Of a stretch of 64,000 bases of DNA, positions 10,754 through 19,233 are shown piece by piece. A program made the translations under genes and the position numbers. How positions within the stretch are numbered: position 1 is the first letter of the stretch; each line of letters starts with the position of its first letter. Where the stretch lies: positions 186,001 through 250,000 of the forward strand of contig NZ_NIDE01000004.1 in the NCBI RefSeq assembly GCF_002197845.1, read 5' to 3'. A model generated the notes under the pieces. That model made no database searches. It had not been told where the DNA came from and saw nothing but the letters and a program-made list of their open reading frames with translations. This DNA is from Fimbriiglobus ruber. Its GTDB lineage: Bacteria; Planctomycetota; Planctomycetia; Gemmatales; Gemmataceae.

Positions 10754-11278
10754 ATGTCCTTCAGTTCCTTCCACTTGTACTTCGACGACCTGGAACTCGG
10801 TCAGGAATGGGAATCCCCCGGGCGTACGGTCACGGAGTCCGATATCGTGACCTTCGCCGGGTTTAGCGGCGATTTCAACCCGATGCACGTCGACCACGAG
10901 TTCGCCAAGAGTACCCCGTTCCGCCGCCCGATCGCGCACGGGATCGGCGTGTTCTCGCTGGCGAGCGGCCTGGGCGTCCAGGTGCCCCCGGTCCGCACCG
11001 TGGCCCTGGTGGGTGTCAAGTTCTGGAAGTTCATCCTCCCGGTCTTCGCCGGGGACACGATCCGCGTCAAAACGCGGGTGGCCGAAAAAACGTTGCGCGG
11101 CCGCGGCAAGCGCGGGGACATTTGCTGGCACCGGACCATCTTGAACCAGGAAGGCAAGATCGTTCAAGAAGGCGAGATCATCACGATGGTCGAATGCCGC
11201 CCCCTCACCCGCCCGACCGAGAAGGGCGCGTCAGTCGAACCCGTCGCCGTCGGCCTCGGCGGCAACGCGGCCGTCTGA
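10754..11278 (+). CDS. MaoC-family (R)-specific enoyl-CoA hydratase-like protein
   Basis: 174 residues from the ATG at 10754. The frame is open from 10667, but the upstream part has no family match. The hydratase-2/MaoC signature is clear: FSGDFNPMHVDHEFAKSTPF, with the catalytic Asp and His of the hotdog hydratase site (D-x4-H), followed by PIAHGIGVFSLASGL. The central strand VALVGVKFWKFILPVFAGDT and a C-terminal strand are also conserved. MaoC proteins hydrate trans-2-enoyl-CoA to (R)-3-hydroxyacyl-CoA; some act in fatty-acid or polyester metabolism and others on unrelated acyl thioesters. The thioesterase gene just upstream supports an acyl-CoA role. The exact substrate is unknown. A strong hairpin follows the stop. 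Confidence 0.85.
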   Translation: MSFSSFHLYFDDLELGQEWESPGRTVTESDIVTFAGFSGDFNPMHVDHEFAKSTPFRRPIAHGIGVFSLASGLGVQVPPVRTVALVGVKFWKFILPVFAGDTIRVKTRVAEKTLRGRGKRGDICWHRTILNQEGKIVQEGEIITMVECRPLTRPTEKGASVEPVAVGLGGNAAV

Positions 11279-11301
11279 CCAGCGACGGGGTGATTAATAC
11301 G

Positions 11302-11349
11302 CACAGGCGGCGCTGGTCCATTGGAACCGGCGCCGCCTGCGTGTTTTTC
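11302..11349 (+). terminator. Rho-independent terminator after the MaoC gene
   Basis: A GC-rich stem pairs CAGGCGGCGCTGGT (11304-11317) with ACCGGCGCCGCCTG (11326-11339), with one G-T pair, and is followed by GCGTGTTTTTC. It lies 25 bp after the MaoC stop and before the convergent hydrolase gene. Confidence 0.8.
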
Positions 11350-11386
11350 ATTCGACTGACGGGTTCGCCGCGTTCTGCTTCAAGCC

Positions 11387-12016
11387 TCATGCGTAAACAA
11401 TGGTTCTTGGACGGGCGAAGTCGTGGCGGGCGGCGACGTCCGCGATGAGTCCGGCGATCTTCGCCCCCCCGACGACCGACGGTTCAATGGGCGATAGCGG
11501 CGAGTAGTCGCCCGGGTCGGTGCAAACGAGCCGCAAGTCGATCACCGGCACGCCCGCGGCCGCCGCCTCGCGCAAGATCACTTCGTTGAAGAGCCCCAGG
11601 GCGGCGAGTTCCCCGCCGGCCCGCTCGGGCACGGTATCGTACACCGTGCAGACGGCCGTCGGCTTGCCGGCCGCGAGGACGGCCCGGAGCATCACCCGGT
11701 AGTGTTCGCGGAAATCGGCCCGGGCCTCGGCCAGCAGCGCCAGCGCGTCGCCGACCGTGTCGACAGGTTCGTTGAGCAGGTACGCCCCGGCGAGCGCGTC
11801 GTTCCCCCCCGCGCTCACGAACAGGTGACTGGCGTCGTCGGGGAGTTGGCCGATTTGGGCGATCACGTCGTCTGTTACCGACCCGTCGACCGCGAGCAGG
11901 GTCGCCCGCCAGCCGACCGGCAGGCCCCGCCGGACCTGCTCGATGACGGGCGGCCGGTCCGGTACGTACCTGGCGTTGTCGAAGATCGAGTCCCCGAGCA
12001 GTACGACGTGTCCCAT
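11387..12016 (-). CDS. SGNH/GDSL-family hydrolase (atypical block V)
   Basis: 209 residues if started at the ATG at 12016 (MGHVVLLGDSIFDN); the longer frame to 12085 adds a basic tail without family match. Block I (VVLLGDSIFDN) carries the GDS serine, and block III (SAGGNDAL) the oxyanion Asn. These proteins are esterases or lipases acting on O-acyl bonds. The usual block V D-x-x-H is not seen: the equivalent C-terminal region reads DPGDYSPLSPIEPSVVGG, without a His at the expected place. The catalytic dyad may therefore be incomplete or use another His. No signal peptide, so probably cytoplasmic. It converges on the MaoC gene and diverges from the secretin-like gene. Confidence 0.75.
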   Translation of the reverse strand: MGHVVLLGDSIFDNARYVPDRPPVIEQVRRGLPVGWRATLLAVDGSVTDDVIAQIGQLPDDASHLFVSAGGNDALAGAYLLNEPVDTVGDALALLAEARADFREHYRVMLRAVLAAGKPTAVCTVYDTVPERAGGELAALGLFNEVILREAAAAGVPVIDLRLVCTDPGDYSPLSPIEPSVVGGAKIAGLIADVAARHDFARPRTIVYA

Positions 12017-12181
12017 CGCGGAAATCCTCCGTAGACGCTTCGAGTGCCGTCTTACCCTATCGTGACGCGGGCGGCGTTCAGACATCTCGTCTTGTCAAAC
12101 TGCGAAAGCGTGGTACAAGCACGCGCCTTTTCGGGGGCGCTCTCGCGGCATCGTTCCGTTGATTGTGGAGGGTTTTCCTCA

Positions 12182-13759
12182 ATGCTCAAGTCGTTATTCC
12201 GGGTAACTCTCGTGGTCGTCCTGGCCACCGGCGCGGTCGTCGGAGCGGAGCCCGGGCGGCCCGGGCGAGAGCAACTCGTCACAAAAACTTACCCGGTAGC
12301 CGACGTACTACCGGTCTTGGCCCCGTCCGCCGGACCGCCGGCCCCACCGCTGGGCGTGTTCGTCCCGGCCGACACTGCGGCCGTTCTGCCAGTCGCGGCC
12401 ACACCACAAGTCGTTCCGCCGGTCATGGTGGTTGGGCCCGCGACCGCACCGCCGCCAGCACTCGTTCGGCCCGGGATGTTTGTAGTGCCTGCTGCCGTAA
12501 CATCGTCTCCGGCTCCGATCCCACTGATGGCCGCATCACCTGTGGTTATACCACCTCCAGCGGCTGGGCTTCTGGTTCAGGGGCAGGCGTGCGTCCCGGC
12601 CTCCTGCCCGACGGCCGGCGCCCAGACGCGAGACCAGGCCGACAAGCTCATGAAACTGGTAAGGGGTACGATCCGCCCCTACGCTTGGAACGAACTCGGA
12701 GGACCGGGAACGGTCCGGTTCGACGCCGAGAAAGGCGAGTTAGTGGTGACGCAGACCGCGGAAGTCCAGGCCGAAGTGGCCGACCTGATCGCTTCCCTGC
12801 GGAACAAGCTCCGCACCCAGATCATGGTCGAATTAACCGTCATCGAGTGCGCGGAACCCTCCTGCGAGCGGATCGGTGTCGACTTCATCGGCAACGCCCC
12901 GGCGGGTGCGGCGGGTTCGATCCGCACGGTGACGGAGTTGACCCCGATTGCCAAGCTGATCCGCGAGGCGAATAGCGGTGGTGCCGTGGACAGCGCCCGA
13001 CTGACTCAACTCCTGGCGGCGGCTAAAGCGGACGGCAACATCGACATCCTCTACCGCCCCCAAATGCTCCTCACGGAGGGTGTTGTGAGCCGATTCGAGA
13101 TCAGTCAGGAACACAAATTCCTGACCGGATTGGACGTGTCCATGGGGAACGATGGTGTGGTCCAGAAACCGCGGTACGAAGCGGTCCGCGAGGGAATCCG
13201 GATCAACCTGACACCCACGCTTTCCACCGACAAGAAGACGATTGCTTTGACACTGGATTACGAAACGGCGAGGTTGGACAAGATGGATCCGGTCGCGCCC
13301 GTCGCGGTCTCCGGCGACCCCGCGACGGGCGAACAACCTCCGCTCCTGTTGCAAAAGCCGCGCGTCCAGCGGGCTGCGACGCAGGTCGAGGTTACCGTCC
13401 GCCCTGGGGTAACGGCCGTCGTCGTCGGCCCCAAGGTTACGCGGGAGACGCGGACCGAGTTCGCTCTGCCGGTCGTATCCAAAATTCCCTACCTGAACCG
13501 CCTGTTCCGGAACGTGGCCATCGGCCGGACCGAGGCCCAGCAATTGATCCTGGTCACGGCGCAGCTCCAAAGCACCGACGGCGAACCAGCCTGCCCGGAA
13601 GCGAAAGTGTGCCCGCAGGAAGCGAAAGCCACGACGGAAGCCACACGACTTGTCGGCGAATATCGCAAGGCGTGTGCCGCCGGGAGATCGGAAGAGGCGC
13701 TCAAATTCGCCATGCAAGCGCTCGCCTGCGACCCGAAATGCTTTGCCGACGGCCGATAA
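12182..13759 (+). CDS. Secretin-like exported protein (type II/III secretin domain)
   Basis: 525 residues from the ATG at 12182, which gives a clean signal peptide (MLKSLFRVTLVVVLATGAVVG) and has GGAGGG upstream. After a Pro/Ala-rich linker (about residues 20-150) comes a short N-domain-like part (VVTQTAEVQAEVADLIASL), then a secretin-type beta region: RTQIMVELTVIEC, VTVRPGVTAVVVG, and the hallmark ALPVVSKIPYLNRLFRN followed by ILVTAQL. Secretins form outer-membrane gated rings for type II, III or IV pilus systems. Here no other secretion genes are adjacent, and the protein looks like a stand-alone planctomycete version with a C-terminal extension holding Cys residues. Function is inferred from the domain only. 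Confidence 0.75.
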   Translation: MLKSLFRVTLVVVLATGAVVGAEPGRPGREQLVTKTYPVADVLPVLAPSAGPPAPPLGVFVPADTAAVLPVAATPQVVPPVMVVGPATAPPPALVRPGMFVVPAAVTSSPAPIPLMAASPVVIPPPAAGLLVQGQACVPASCPTAGAQTRDQADKLMKLVRGTIRPYAWNELGGPGTVRFDAEKGELVVTQTAEVQAEVADLIASLRNKLRTQIMVELTVIECAEPSCERIGVDFIGNAPAGAAGSIRTVTELTPIAKLIREANSGGAVDSARLTQLLAAAKADGNIDILYRPQMLLTEGVVSRFEISQEHKFLTGLDVSMGNDGVVQKPRYEAVREGIRINLTPTLSTDKKTIALTLDYETARLDKMDPVAPVAVSGDPATGEQPPLLLQKPRVQRAATQVEVTVRPGVTAVVVGPKVTRETRTEFALPVVSKIPYLNRLFRNVAIGRTEAQQLILVTAQLQSTDGEPACPEAKVCPQEAKATTEATRLVGEYRKACAAGRSEEALKFAMQALACDPKCFADGR

Positions 13760-13813
13760 TCACTCCCGTTCGACAAGAACGACGGGCCGCCGGGGCCGTT
13801 TGGTATGTTCCGT

Positions 13814-13854
13814 ATTCGCGCCCGCGGGTCGAAATACGACCCGCGGGCGCGAAT
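13814..13854. terminator. Perfect 18-bp hairpin between convergent genes
   Basis: ATTCGCGCCCGCGGGTCG (13814-13831) and its exact complement (13837-13854) enclose the loop AAATA. It lies between the stop of the secretin-like gene and that of the convergent aminotransferase. There is no T-tract on either side, so a factor-independent terminator is likely but not proven. Confidence 0.55.
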
Positions 13855-13919
13855 CACGACTCCCGGTTTGGGTACCGGGTCAGCAATTGCTGGTTTGATG
13901 GATCGCTTTTTCCCGGTCG

Positions 13920-15254
13920 TCATTCTCCTTCGGCCGCGTCGAGAGAAGCGATCAGGCGATCGGCAATGAGATCGACCTCCGCTTCGGACACGATGAGCGG
14001 CGGAAGGAGCCGGATCACGCTCCCGTACCGCCCCCCCACTTCCACGATCAAGCCCTTTGACAGGCACGCCCGCTGAACGCGCCCCGCCGCCGCCCCGTCG
14101 TGGACCGGCCGGCCCCAGTGGTCGGATTTGGCCGGGTCGACAAATTCCACCCCGATCATGAGCCCCTTGCCGCGGACGTCGCCGACATACGGGTGACGGC
14201 GTCGGGCATCTTCCAGTCGGCTCCGGAGCCGCTCTCCCATGCGACCGGCGTGCGTCGGCAGGTCGTGTTCGCGGACGTATCGGAGCGTGGCGAGCCCGGT
14301 CGACATCGCGAGTTGGTTGCCGCGAAACGTGCCGGCGTGCGCACCCGGTTGCCACACGTCGAGATCCTGGTCGTACACCACGACCGACAAAGGGAGCCCG
14401 CCGCCGATCGCCTTCGACAGGATCAGCACGTCGGGCGTGATGCCGGCGTGTTCGAACGCGTACATCTTCCCCGTCCGACCCCAGCCCGTTTGGACTTCGT
14501 CGAGGACGAGCGGGATGCCCTGCTCTTTGGTGATCCGGCGGATTTCGCGGAGCCAGCCTTCGGGGGCCGGGATGCTCCCGCCCTCGCCCTGGACCGGTTC
14601 CAGGAACATCCCCGCGGCCGGCGCGATGCCGCTCTCGGGGTCGGCCAGGATGCCTTCGACATACTTGCTCAGGTGGACCCCGTCGCACGCCTGGCAACCG
14701 AACGGGCACCGGTACGTATAGGGGAATGGGAGGAAGTGGGCGTCCGGCATGAGGCCGGGGACCGCCATTTTCGGCCCGAGATTACCGGTCAGGGCAAGGG
14801 CCCCGTGCGATTGCCCGTGGTACCCGCCGTGGAACGCGAACACCGACCGCCGCCCGGTCGCCGTCTTGACCAGTTTGATGGCCGCTTCGATCGCGTCCGC
14901 GCCGCCCGGGCCACAGAATTGAATCCGCGCCCGGTCGGCGAAGGATTTGGGAAGGGTCGCGAACAATTCGGCGACGAACCGGTCCTTGACCGGGGTCGAC
15001 AGGTCGAGGGTCTGGAGCGGCAATTCCTCGTCCAGGTGCCGCCGGATGGCCGCGGACGCGACCGGGTGGTTGTGGCCGAGGACGAGTGCCCCGGCCCCGG
15101 CCAGGCAATCGATGTATTCCCGCCCGTCGGCGTCGGTGACGTACACCCCCCGGGCCCGGCGGATCGCCAGCGGCAACCGGCGGGGGTACGATCGGGCGTT
15201 CGATTCGGTCCCCCGCTGGCGGTCCAGGTAATACCGGTTGGGCATGGCATCCAC
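13920..15254 (-). CDS. Class III PLP aminotransferase, diaminobutyrate-2-oxoglutarate transaminase type
   Basis: 444 residues, the usual length for class III aminotransferases. PLP-site features are visible: GPGGADAIEAAIKL (phosphate-binding), FHGGYHGQSHGALALTG, LDEVQTGWGRTG with Asp252, and DVLILSKAIGGGLPLSVVVY with Lys281 as the Schiff-base lysine. The family resemblance is to diaminobutyrate aminotransferases, which make L-2,4-diaminobutyrate from aspartate semialdehyde and glutamate for siderophores, diaminopropane or ectoine. No diaminobutyrate decarboxylase or siderophore synthetase is adjacent, so the pathway is unassigned; a related omega-aminotransferase cannot be excluded. The frame start is a GTG at 15254 with GAGGAG upstream; an ATG three codons later is equally possible. 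Confidence 0.8.
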   Translation of the reverse strand: MDAMPNRYYLDRQRGTESNARSYPRRLPLAIRRARGVYVTDADGREYIDCLAGAGALVLGHNHPVASAAIRRHLDEELPLQTLDLSTPVKDRFVAELFATLPKSFADRARIQFCGPGGADAIEAAIKLVKTATGRRSVFAFHGGYHGQSHGALALTGNLGPKMAVPGLMPDAHFLPFPYTYRCPFGCQACDGVHLSKYVEGILADPESGIAPAAGMFLEPVQGEGGSIPAPEGWLREIRRITKEQGIPLVLDEVQTGWGRTGKMYAFEHAGITPDVLILSKAIGGGLPLSVVVYDQDLDVWQPGAHAGTFRGNQLAMSTGLATLRYVREHDLPTHAGRMGERLRSRLEDARRRHPYVGDVRGKGLMIGVEFVDPAKSDHWGRPVHDGAAAGRVQRACLSKGLIVEVGGRYGSVIRLLPPLIVSEAEVDLIADRLIASLDAAEGE

Positions 15255-15484
15255 TGCGAGGCATCTCCTCAGATCGATTCGGCGTTACTCGTAGTCCGCC
15301 CCCGCTGATACCCTTTGAGTCGCGAAAGGGGGATACCCATGATTTGCAGAACGCGAGCCGATCGACAACCCGCGTGGCCGGTTCCCGTCGCGCCGCCGGC
15401 CGCCGTGCCGGAGGAAAATCCGGACGGCCCGGGCACGAACCGCCGTCCGACCCGGCCCGGCGCGCGTCACCGCTACTGTCAGTT

Positions 15485-16993
15485 TTACGGTTGCCGTTTA
15501 GACCTGCGAGGGGAGATGATCGCGAACGTGACCGCCCCGACCGCAATGTAGCCCAGCCCGATCGTGGCTTCGCTCCGCTGCTCGGGCGAATTGAACATAT
15601 TCAGCGCAACGACTGCCATCACCAAAACGTAGACGGCCGGCACCAGGGGATAAAACGGGCACCGATAAGGCAGCGTACTTGTCGCCCCCGCCTCGTCCCG
15701 CGAGCGGAAGCGGAACAGCGTCGCCACGGCCATCGTCTCGAACACGACGGACCCGAAGATGGCGTAGTCGGTCAGGACGTCGAACGGGACTTTGTTCGGG
15801 GGCAGATTGAGGTCTACATTCCAGCTGCCGAAGTTCAAAACCGGGAGCCGGTACGCGGTCAGTGCCCCCAGGCCGATGACCAGGGCGCACGACCAGGCCG
15901 AGAACACGATCAGTGCCACCCCCGGCGTTTGGTAGATCGGGAGGAGCCGCTTGAGGGCCGCGGGGGCCAGTCCGTCTTCGGCCATCGCGTAAAGCAAGCG
16001 TGGGGCGACCAACACGTTGCCGTTCAGTGCCCCGATCGCGGACGTCATCACGATGAGGGACGCGACGAGGGCGCCGACCGGCCCAATGAGTCGAAAGCAA
16101 AACTCGGTCGCGACCGGGGTGGTGGCCATCGCCGGGCCGGCCATTTCCGTGGCCGAGATCATCGAAAAGTACGCGACGTTCGCCCCGACATACCCCAGCG
16201 TGATGACGCCCGTCCCGATGAGCAGGCTGAGTGGGATGTTCCGCCCCGGCCGGACGACCTCGGCGGCCATCGGCCCGATGTTCATCCACCCCTGGTAAGC
16301 CCACAAGACGCCGACCAGGGCGACCCCGAACTGGCCCCACCTCACCGCGCCCCAGTCGGCCGGCCAGGTGGGGGTCATGTTGCGGGTCGACGGCGCGGCC
16401 GGGGCGTCGGGGTTCGTCAGTAGGACGACGATCGGGAGGACGATCAGGCCGAACAGCGAGCCCACCTTCAGGACCGTCAGCACGAACTGGACGCCCGCAC
16501 CGAGCCGGGTGCCGCGGATGTTGATCGCGGTCAACAGCCCGATCACGGCGACCGTCATCACCTGGCGGACCCAGAACCCCAATACGTCGCCCGTCCCGCC
16601 CCCGGTAATGCTGTTGACCTGCTTGACGATGTCGTGAAGTGATTCGATCGCCATCGAGGCGAGAACCCCGATCGAGGCCGAGCGGATGATTCCGAAATCG
16701 ACCCACCCCCAGAGGAACCCGGCCCACAACCCGTACCCTTCTTTCAAGAACACGTAGTTCCCGCCCGTCCTGGGATACCGCACCGCGACTTCGGCGTAAG
16801 CCAGTGCCCCGAGGAGCATGAGGACGCCCCCGAGTACCCACGCGGCGACCGCCAGGCCGAAATCCGGGACGTTCTCGGCAATGACGTGGGCCTTCTTGAA
16901 CACCCCCGACCCGATCACCGTCCCGATCACTATGGCCGCAGCCATCCACAAGCCGAGAACCCGCGGTAGCGCTTGCTGCGAGGACGGGACCAC
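15485..16993 (-). CDS. APC-superfamily amino acid permease
   Basis: About 502 residues with roughly twelve hydrophobic segments. The first membrane span carries the APC hallmark IVIGTVIGSGVFKKAHVIAE, followed by LAYAEVAVRYPRTGGNYVFL and the later GWMNIGPMAAEVVRPGRNIP, all typical of LAT/cationic-type amino acid transporters. It would carry amino acids across the inner membrane by exchange or proton symport; substrate is not deducible. The open frame reaches 17290, but the first ~99 residues are non-membrane and unrelated. A GTG at 16993 (VVPSSQQALPRVLG) with GAGG seven bases upstream gives a normal-length protein and is chosen. Inverted-repeat DNA sits in the upstream spacer. Confidence 0.85.
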   Translation of the reverse strand: MVPSSQQALPRVLGLWMAAAIVIGTVIGSGVFKKAHVIAENVPDFGLAVAAWVLGGVLMLLGALAYAEVAVRYPRTGGNYVFLKEGYGLWAGFLWGWVDFGIIRSASIGVLASMAIESLHDIVKQVNSITGGGTGDVLGFWVRQVMTVAVIGLLTAINIRGTRLGAGVQFVLTVLKVGSLFGLIVLPIVVLLTNPDAPAAPSTRNMTPTWPADWGAVRWGQFGVALVGVLWAYQGWMNIGPMAAEVVRPGRNIPLSLLIGTGVITLGYVGANVAYFSMISATEMAGPAMATTPVATEFCFRLIGPVGALVASLIVMTSAIGALNGNVLVAPRLLYAMAEDGLAPAALKRLLPIYQTPGVALIVFSAWSCALVIGLGALTAYRLPVLNFGSWNVDLNLPPNKVPFDVLTDYAIFGSVVFETMAVATLFRFRSRDEAGATSTLPYRCPFYPLVPAVYVLVMAVVALNMFNSPEQRSEATIGLGYIAVGAVTFAIISPRRSKRQP

Positions 16994-17257
16994 GAGAATA
17001 CCTCGGTGATGGGGATCGGATGAGTCGGAGCCGGGGTCGAGGCGGGGCGGTTGCCGCGGGGAGAGGTTCGTGCGGCACTCGCGAAAAGGCGTTCCGGGTG
17101 CCGTCCTCGCGGCCGCAAATGGTGCGGGGGAAAGAATTGCCGCACAGGTCGTCCCCGTTGCGCGGTCGAGTTCGCGAAACAGGATGACCGAAGAATATCG
17201 TTTCCTGCTCCGAGCGTCTATCGTTAAGTCGCCTGGATACTGCATCTCCCGAAATAG

Positions 17258-17286
17258 CGTGGGGCACGCAGCCTGCGTGCCCCACG
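17258..17286. repeat. Dispersed palindrome, copy 1 (GTGGGGCAC core)
   Basis: CGTGGGGCACGCA and TGCGTGCCCCACG are exact 13-bp inverted arms around GCC. The GTGGGG-CACG core resembles the larger palindromes at 28228-28290 and 51843-51878, so it may belong to the same intergenic repeat family. Confidence 0.5.
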
Positions 17287-17352
17287 TCAATTCACTCGAG
17301 CAATCTAAAACGTGGCGTTGTCGGTGAGAAGTTTCGCAACCATCTCCCGGCG

Positions 17353-18306
17353 TTAGAAATTCGGCTTCTCGGTCGACTGCGGCGACACGGGCGCGGTTGG
17401 CAGAGTCGGTGCGGGCGTCCCGATTGGCGGAACCACGACCGACGGGATGCCGCTGGGAACGGAAACACTCGGGACCGTCGAAGGCACGACGGATGGAGTC
17501 GTGGACGGAATCTGGACGTTCGGAACGGGCTGGGACGACGGGGTCGTCGGGAGCGGCGGAACGGCGACGGTCGGGACGCCGGGAGCCGCGTCGGGTGCCA
17601 GGGTCGACGGCATCGGTTGCGGCAGCGATGAGGGCGCCGCGACGACGGCCGGCGGTCGGGCCATCGAGGTCGACGTCGTCGTCGCCGGTGCGGCTGGTGC
17701 CGGTTTCACCTTCGGTTTGGCGAGCGGCGGTTCTGTCGTGGTTTGGTAGTTTACGCCCTTGCCCACGGCATTCGTAATCGGTCGGAAACCGGCCTCCCCG
17801 GTGGACCGCCCGCCGGGGCCGCCCGCCAGCGGGGGTTCGGGGGTTTGGCTTTGAGTGTCGGCCGGCGCGCCGAGTGTGGTCCGGAACCCGTTCAAGTGGT
17901 ACTGCCAGAGGGCCGATTTGACCGCATCGCGGACCTTCGCGTCGGGTTCGGTCTGGAGGACGGTTTCCAGCTCGATCCCGGCCGTCTGGGAAACCAGCTT
18001 GATCTTTCCGATCGATTCCGCCGCCTCGGACCGGACTTCCGGAGCCGGGTCTTTCTTGAGCGTCGAGACGAGCGCGGTGAGAATTTCCGGATTGGTCCGC
18101 GGGTCGAGCCCGCGGAGTTCCTCGGCCGCCGCCCGGCGCTTGGTCGCGTCCGGGTCCGATTGAAGGATCTTGATAAGATCTTTCACCCGGGCCGCGGCGT
18201 CGGGGTTTGACTTGCGTTTGAAAATCCCGAGACCGCCGGCTGCCTCGGCAGAGGGTACCGCCGTGAGACCCACGAGGACGGTCAGGATGAAAGCCATTCG
18301 GTTCAC
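17353..18306 (-). CDS. Exported HEAT-repeat protein with Pro/Thr-rich tail
   Basis: 317 residues with a signal peptide (MNRMAFILTVLVGLTAVPSAEA). Residues about 36-135 form two to three HEAT-like helical repeats (DATKRRAAAEELRGL, APEVRSEAAESIGKI, DAKVRDAVKSALW) of the kind often annotated as HEAT repeat domain proteins in planctomycetes. The second half is low-complexity, rich in Pro, Ala, Ser and Thr (PTVAVPPLPTTPSS and similar), and probably a flexible periplasmic or surface-exposed tail. HEAT repeats bind proteins or peptides; no catalytic motif is seen. The gene has its own 244-bp upstream spacer shared with the intron remnant. The specific function is unknown. Confidence 0.7.
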   Translation of the reverse strand: MNRMAFILTVLVGLTAVPSAEAAGGLGIFKRKSNPDAAARVKDLIKILQSDPDATKRRAAAEELRGLDPRTNPEILTALVSTLKKDPAPEVRSEAAESIGKIKLVSQTAGIELETVLQTEPDAKVRDAVKSALWQYHLNGFRTTLGAPADTQSQTPEPPLAGGPGGRSTGEAGFRPITNAVGKGVNYQTTTEPPLAKPKVKPAPAAPATTTSTSMARPPAVVAAPSSLPQPMPSTLAPDAAPGVPTVAVPPLPTTPSSQPVPNVQIPSTTPSVVPSTVPSVSVPSGIPSVVVPPIGTPAPTLPTAPVSPQSTEKPNF

Positions 18307-18550
18307 GACAACCTCCCAGCCGTGGCGGGTCGCCGCGGGGACAAACCGCCGGCGCCGCGTGTTCGACGAACGCTACCCATGACGAATCGGCCGCCGGTGC
18401 GGTGGCTTGCTCCGGATTTTGCTCGGTGTCTCGCCGCGGACCGAAGTGGAGTCAGCGCAACCCGAACACCCGACCGGCCCGACAAAACAGACCCGATAGG
18501 CATGATCAGTTTAGTCGGCAGGGCGTCGACTGGGCAGTTTGGGTAAAAAA

Positions 18551-19233
18551 ATCGGGTAGGAGGCGGGATTACCCCGCCGTCCTCCCACACCACCGGACGT
18601 ACTTACGTATACGGCGGTTCCTAACTGGCTTGTAACGACTCGTACCGACGAACGAGGTTCACCAGTCCGAGCTTCTCCCACCAACTGATGCCCATCGCCT
18701 GGTTCGCCGCTGGCGTCCCAGACTTTCGCCACCAGCCCTTGCCCGACAACGCGGTACGCCACGCCTGACGCAGTGACACGCCCTGTCGGATCAAGAAGTC
18801 CACCATCGGTTTCACTCTTTGGCACTGCTTCAAACGCACGCAACGCAGCTTCCGCCGAACCCAGCCGTCCAGTTCCACCAGGTGGTTCTTCATCGCCGCG
18901 CGGCGAAAGTCATTCACCCAGCCGATCCGAAACGAGTTGAGTTCTTGAATCATCCGTTCCAGGCTTATCCCGCGATTACGTCGGGTGATCCCACGGATGC
19001 GGTCCTTGGCACGCTCCCGACTCTTTGACGCAATCCCCAATCTGCCGTCATTCAAGAGCCGATAGCCCAGGCACTTGCGTTCCTCGACTCGTGCCACGGC
19101 ACTCTTCCCTCGGTTGACACGCAGCTTGAGTTTCGCTTCCAGGAACCTCGTCACCGAAGCCACCACGCGTTGCCCCGCAACTTCCGACTCAACGTAACTG
19201 TTGCAGTCGTCGGCATAAGGCGTTCGGTAGGTG
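18551..19233 (-). mobile_element. 3' remnant of a bacterial group II intron
   Basis: The piece holds the C-terminal part of the intron-encoded reverse transcriptase and, after its stop at 18621, an RNA-like end that folds as domains V/VI. GAACCGCC..GTACGTCCGGT is followed by the inverted repeat GGCGGGGT-AATCCCGCC and ends CTACCCGAT (18551). The 5' intron half and the N-terminal two thirds of the protein are missing. At about 19233 the sequence runs straight into a transposase remnant. The C-terminal WW-rich protein sequence and the intron end suggest a class C-like intron, but the class is an inference. Confidence 0.7.
18621..19233 (-). pseudogene. Group II intron reverse transcriptase/maturase, C-terminal fragment
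   Basis: The open reading begins in the palm with the catalytic YADD (PYADDCNSYVESE, about 19220) and continues through GKSAVARVEERKCLGYRL, then the maturase domain X (SLERMIQELNSFRIGWVNDF) and the tail ALSGKGWWRKSGTPAANQAM. In intact elements this protein is about 400-450 residues and reverse-transcribes and splices its own intron. Here only about 200 residues remain and the fingers and first palm motifs are gone. No start codon with a ribosome-binding site remains, so it is a dead fragment. The loss coincides with the edge of the neighbouring insertion sequence. Confidence 0.85.
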
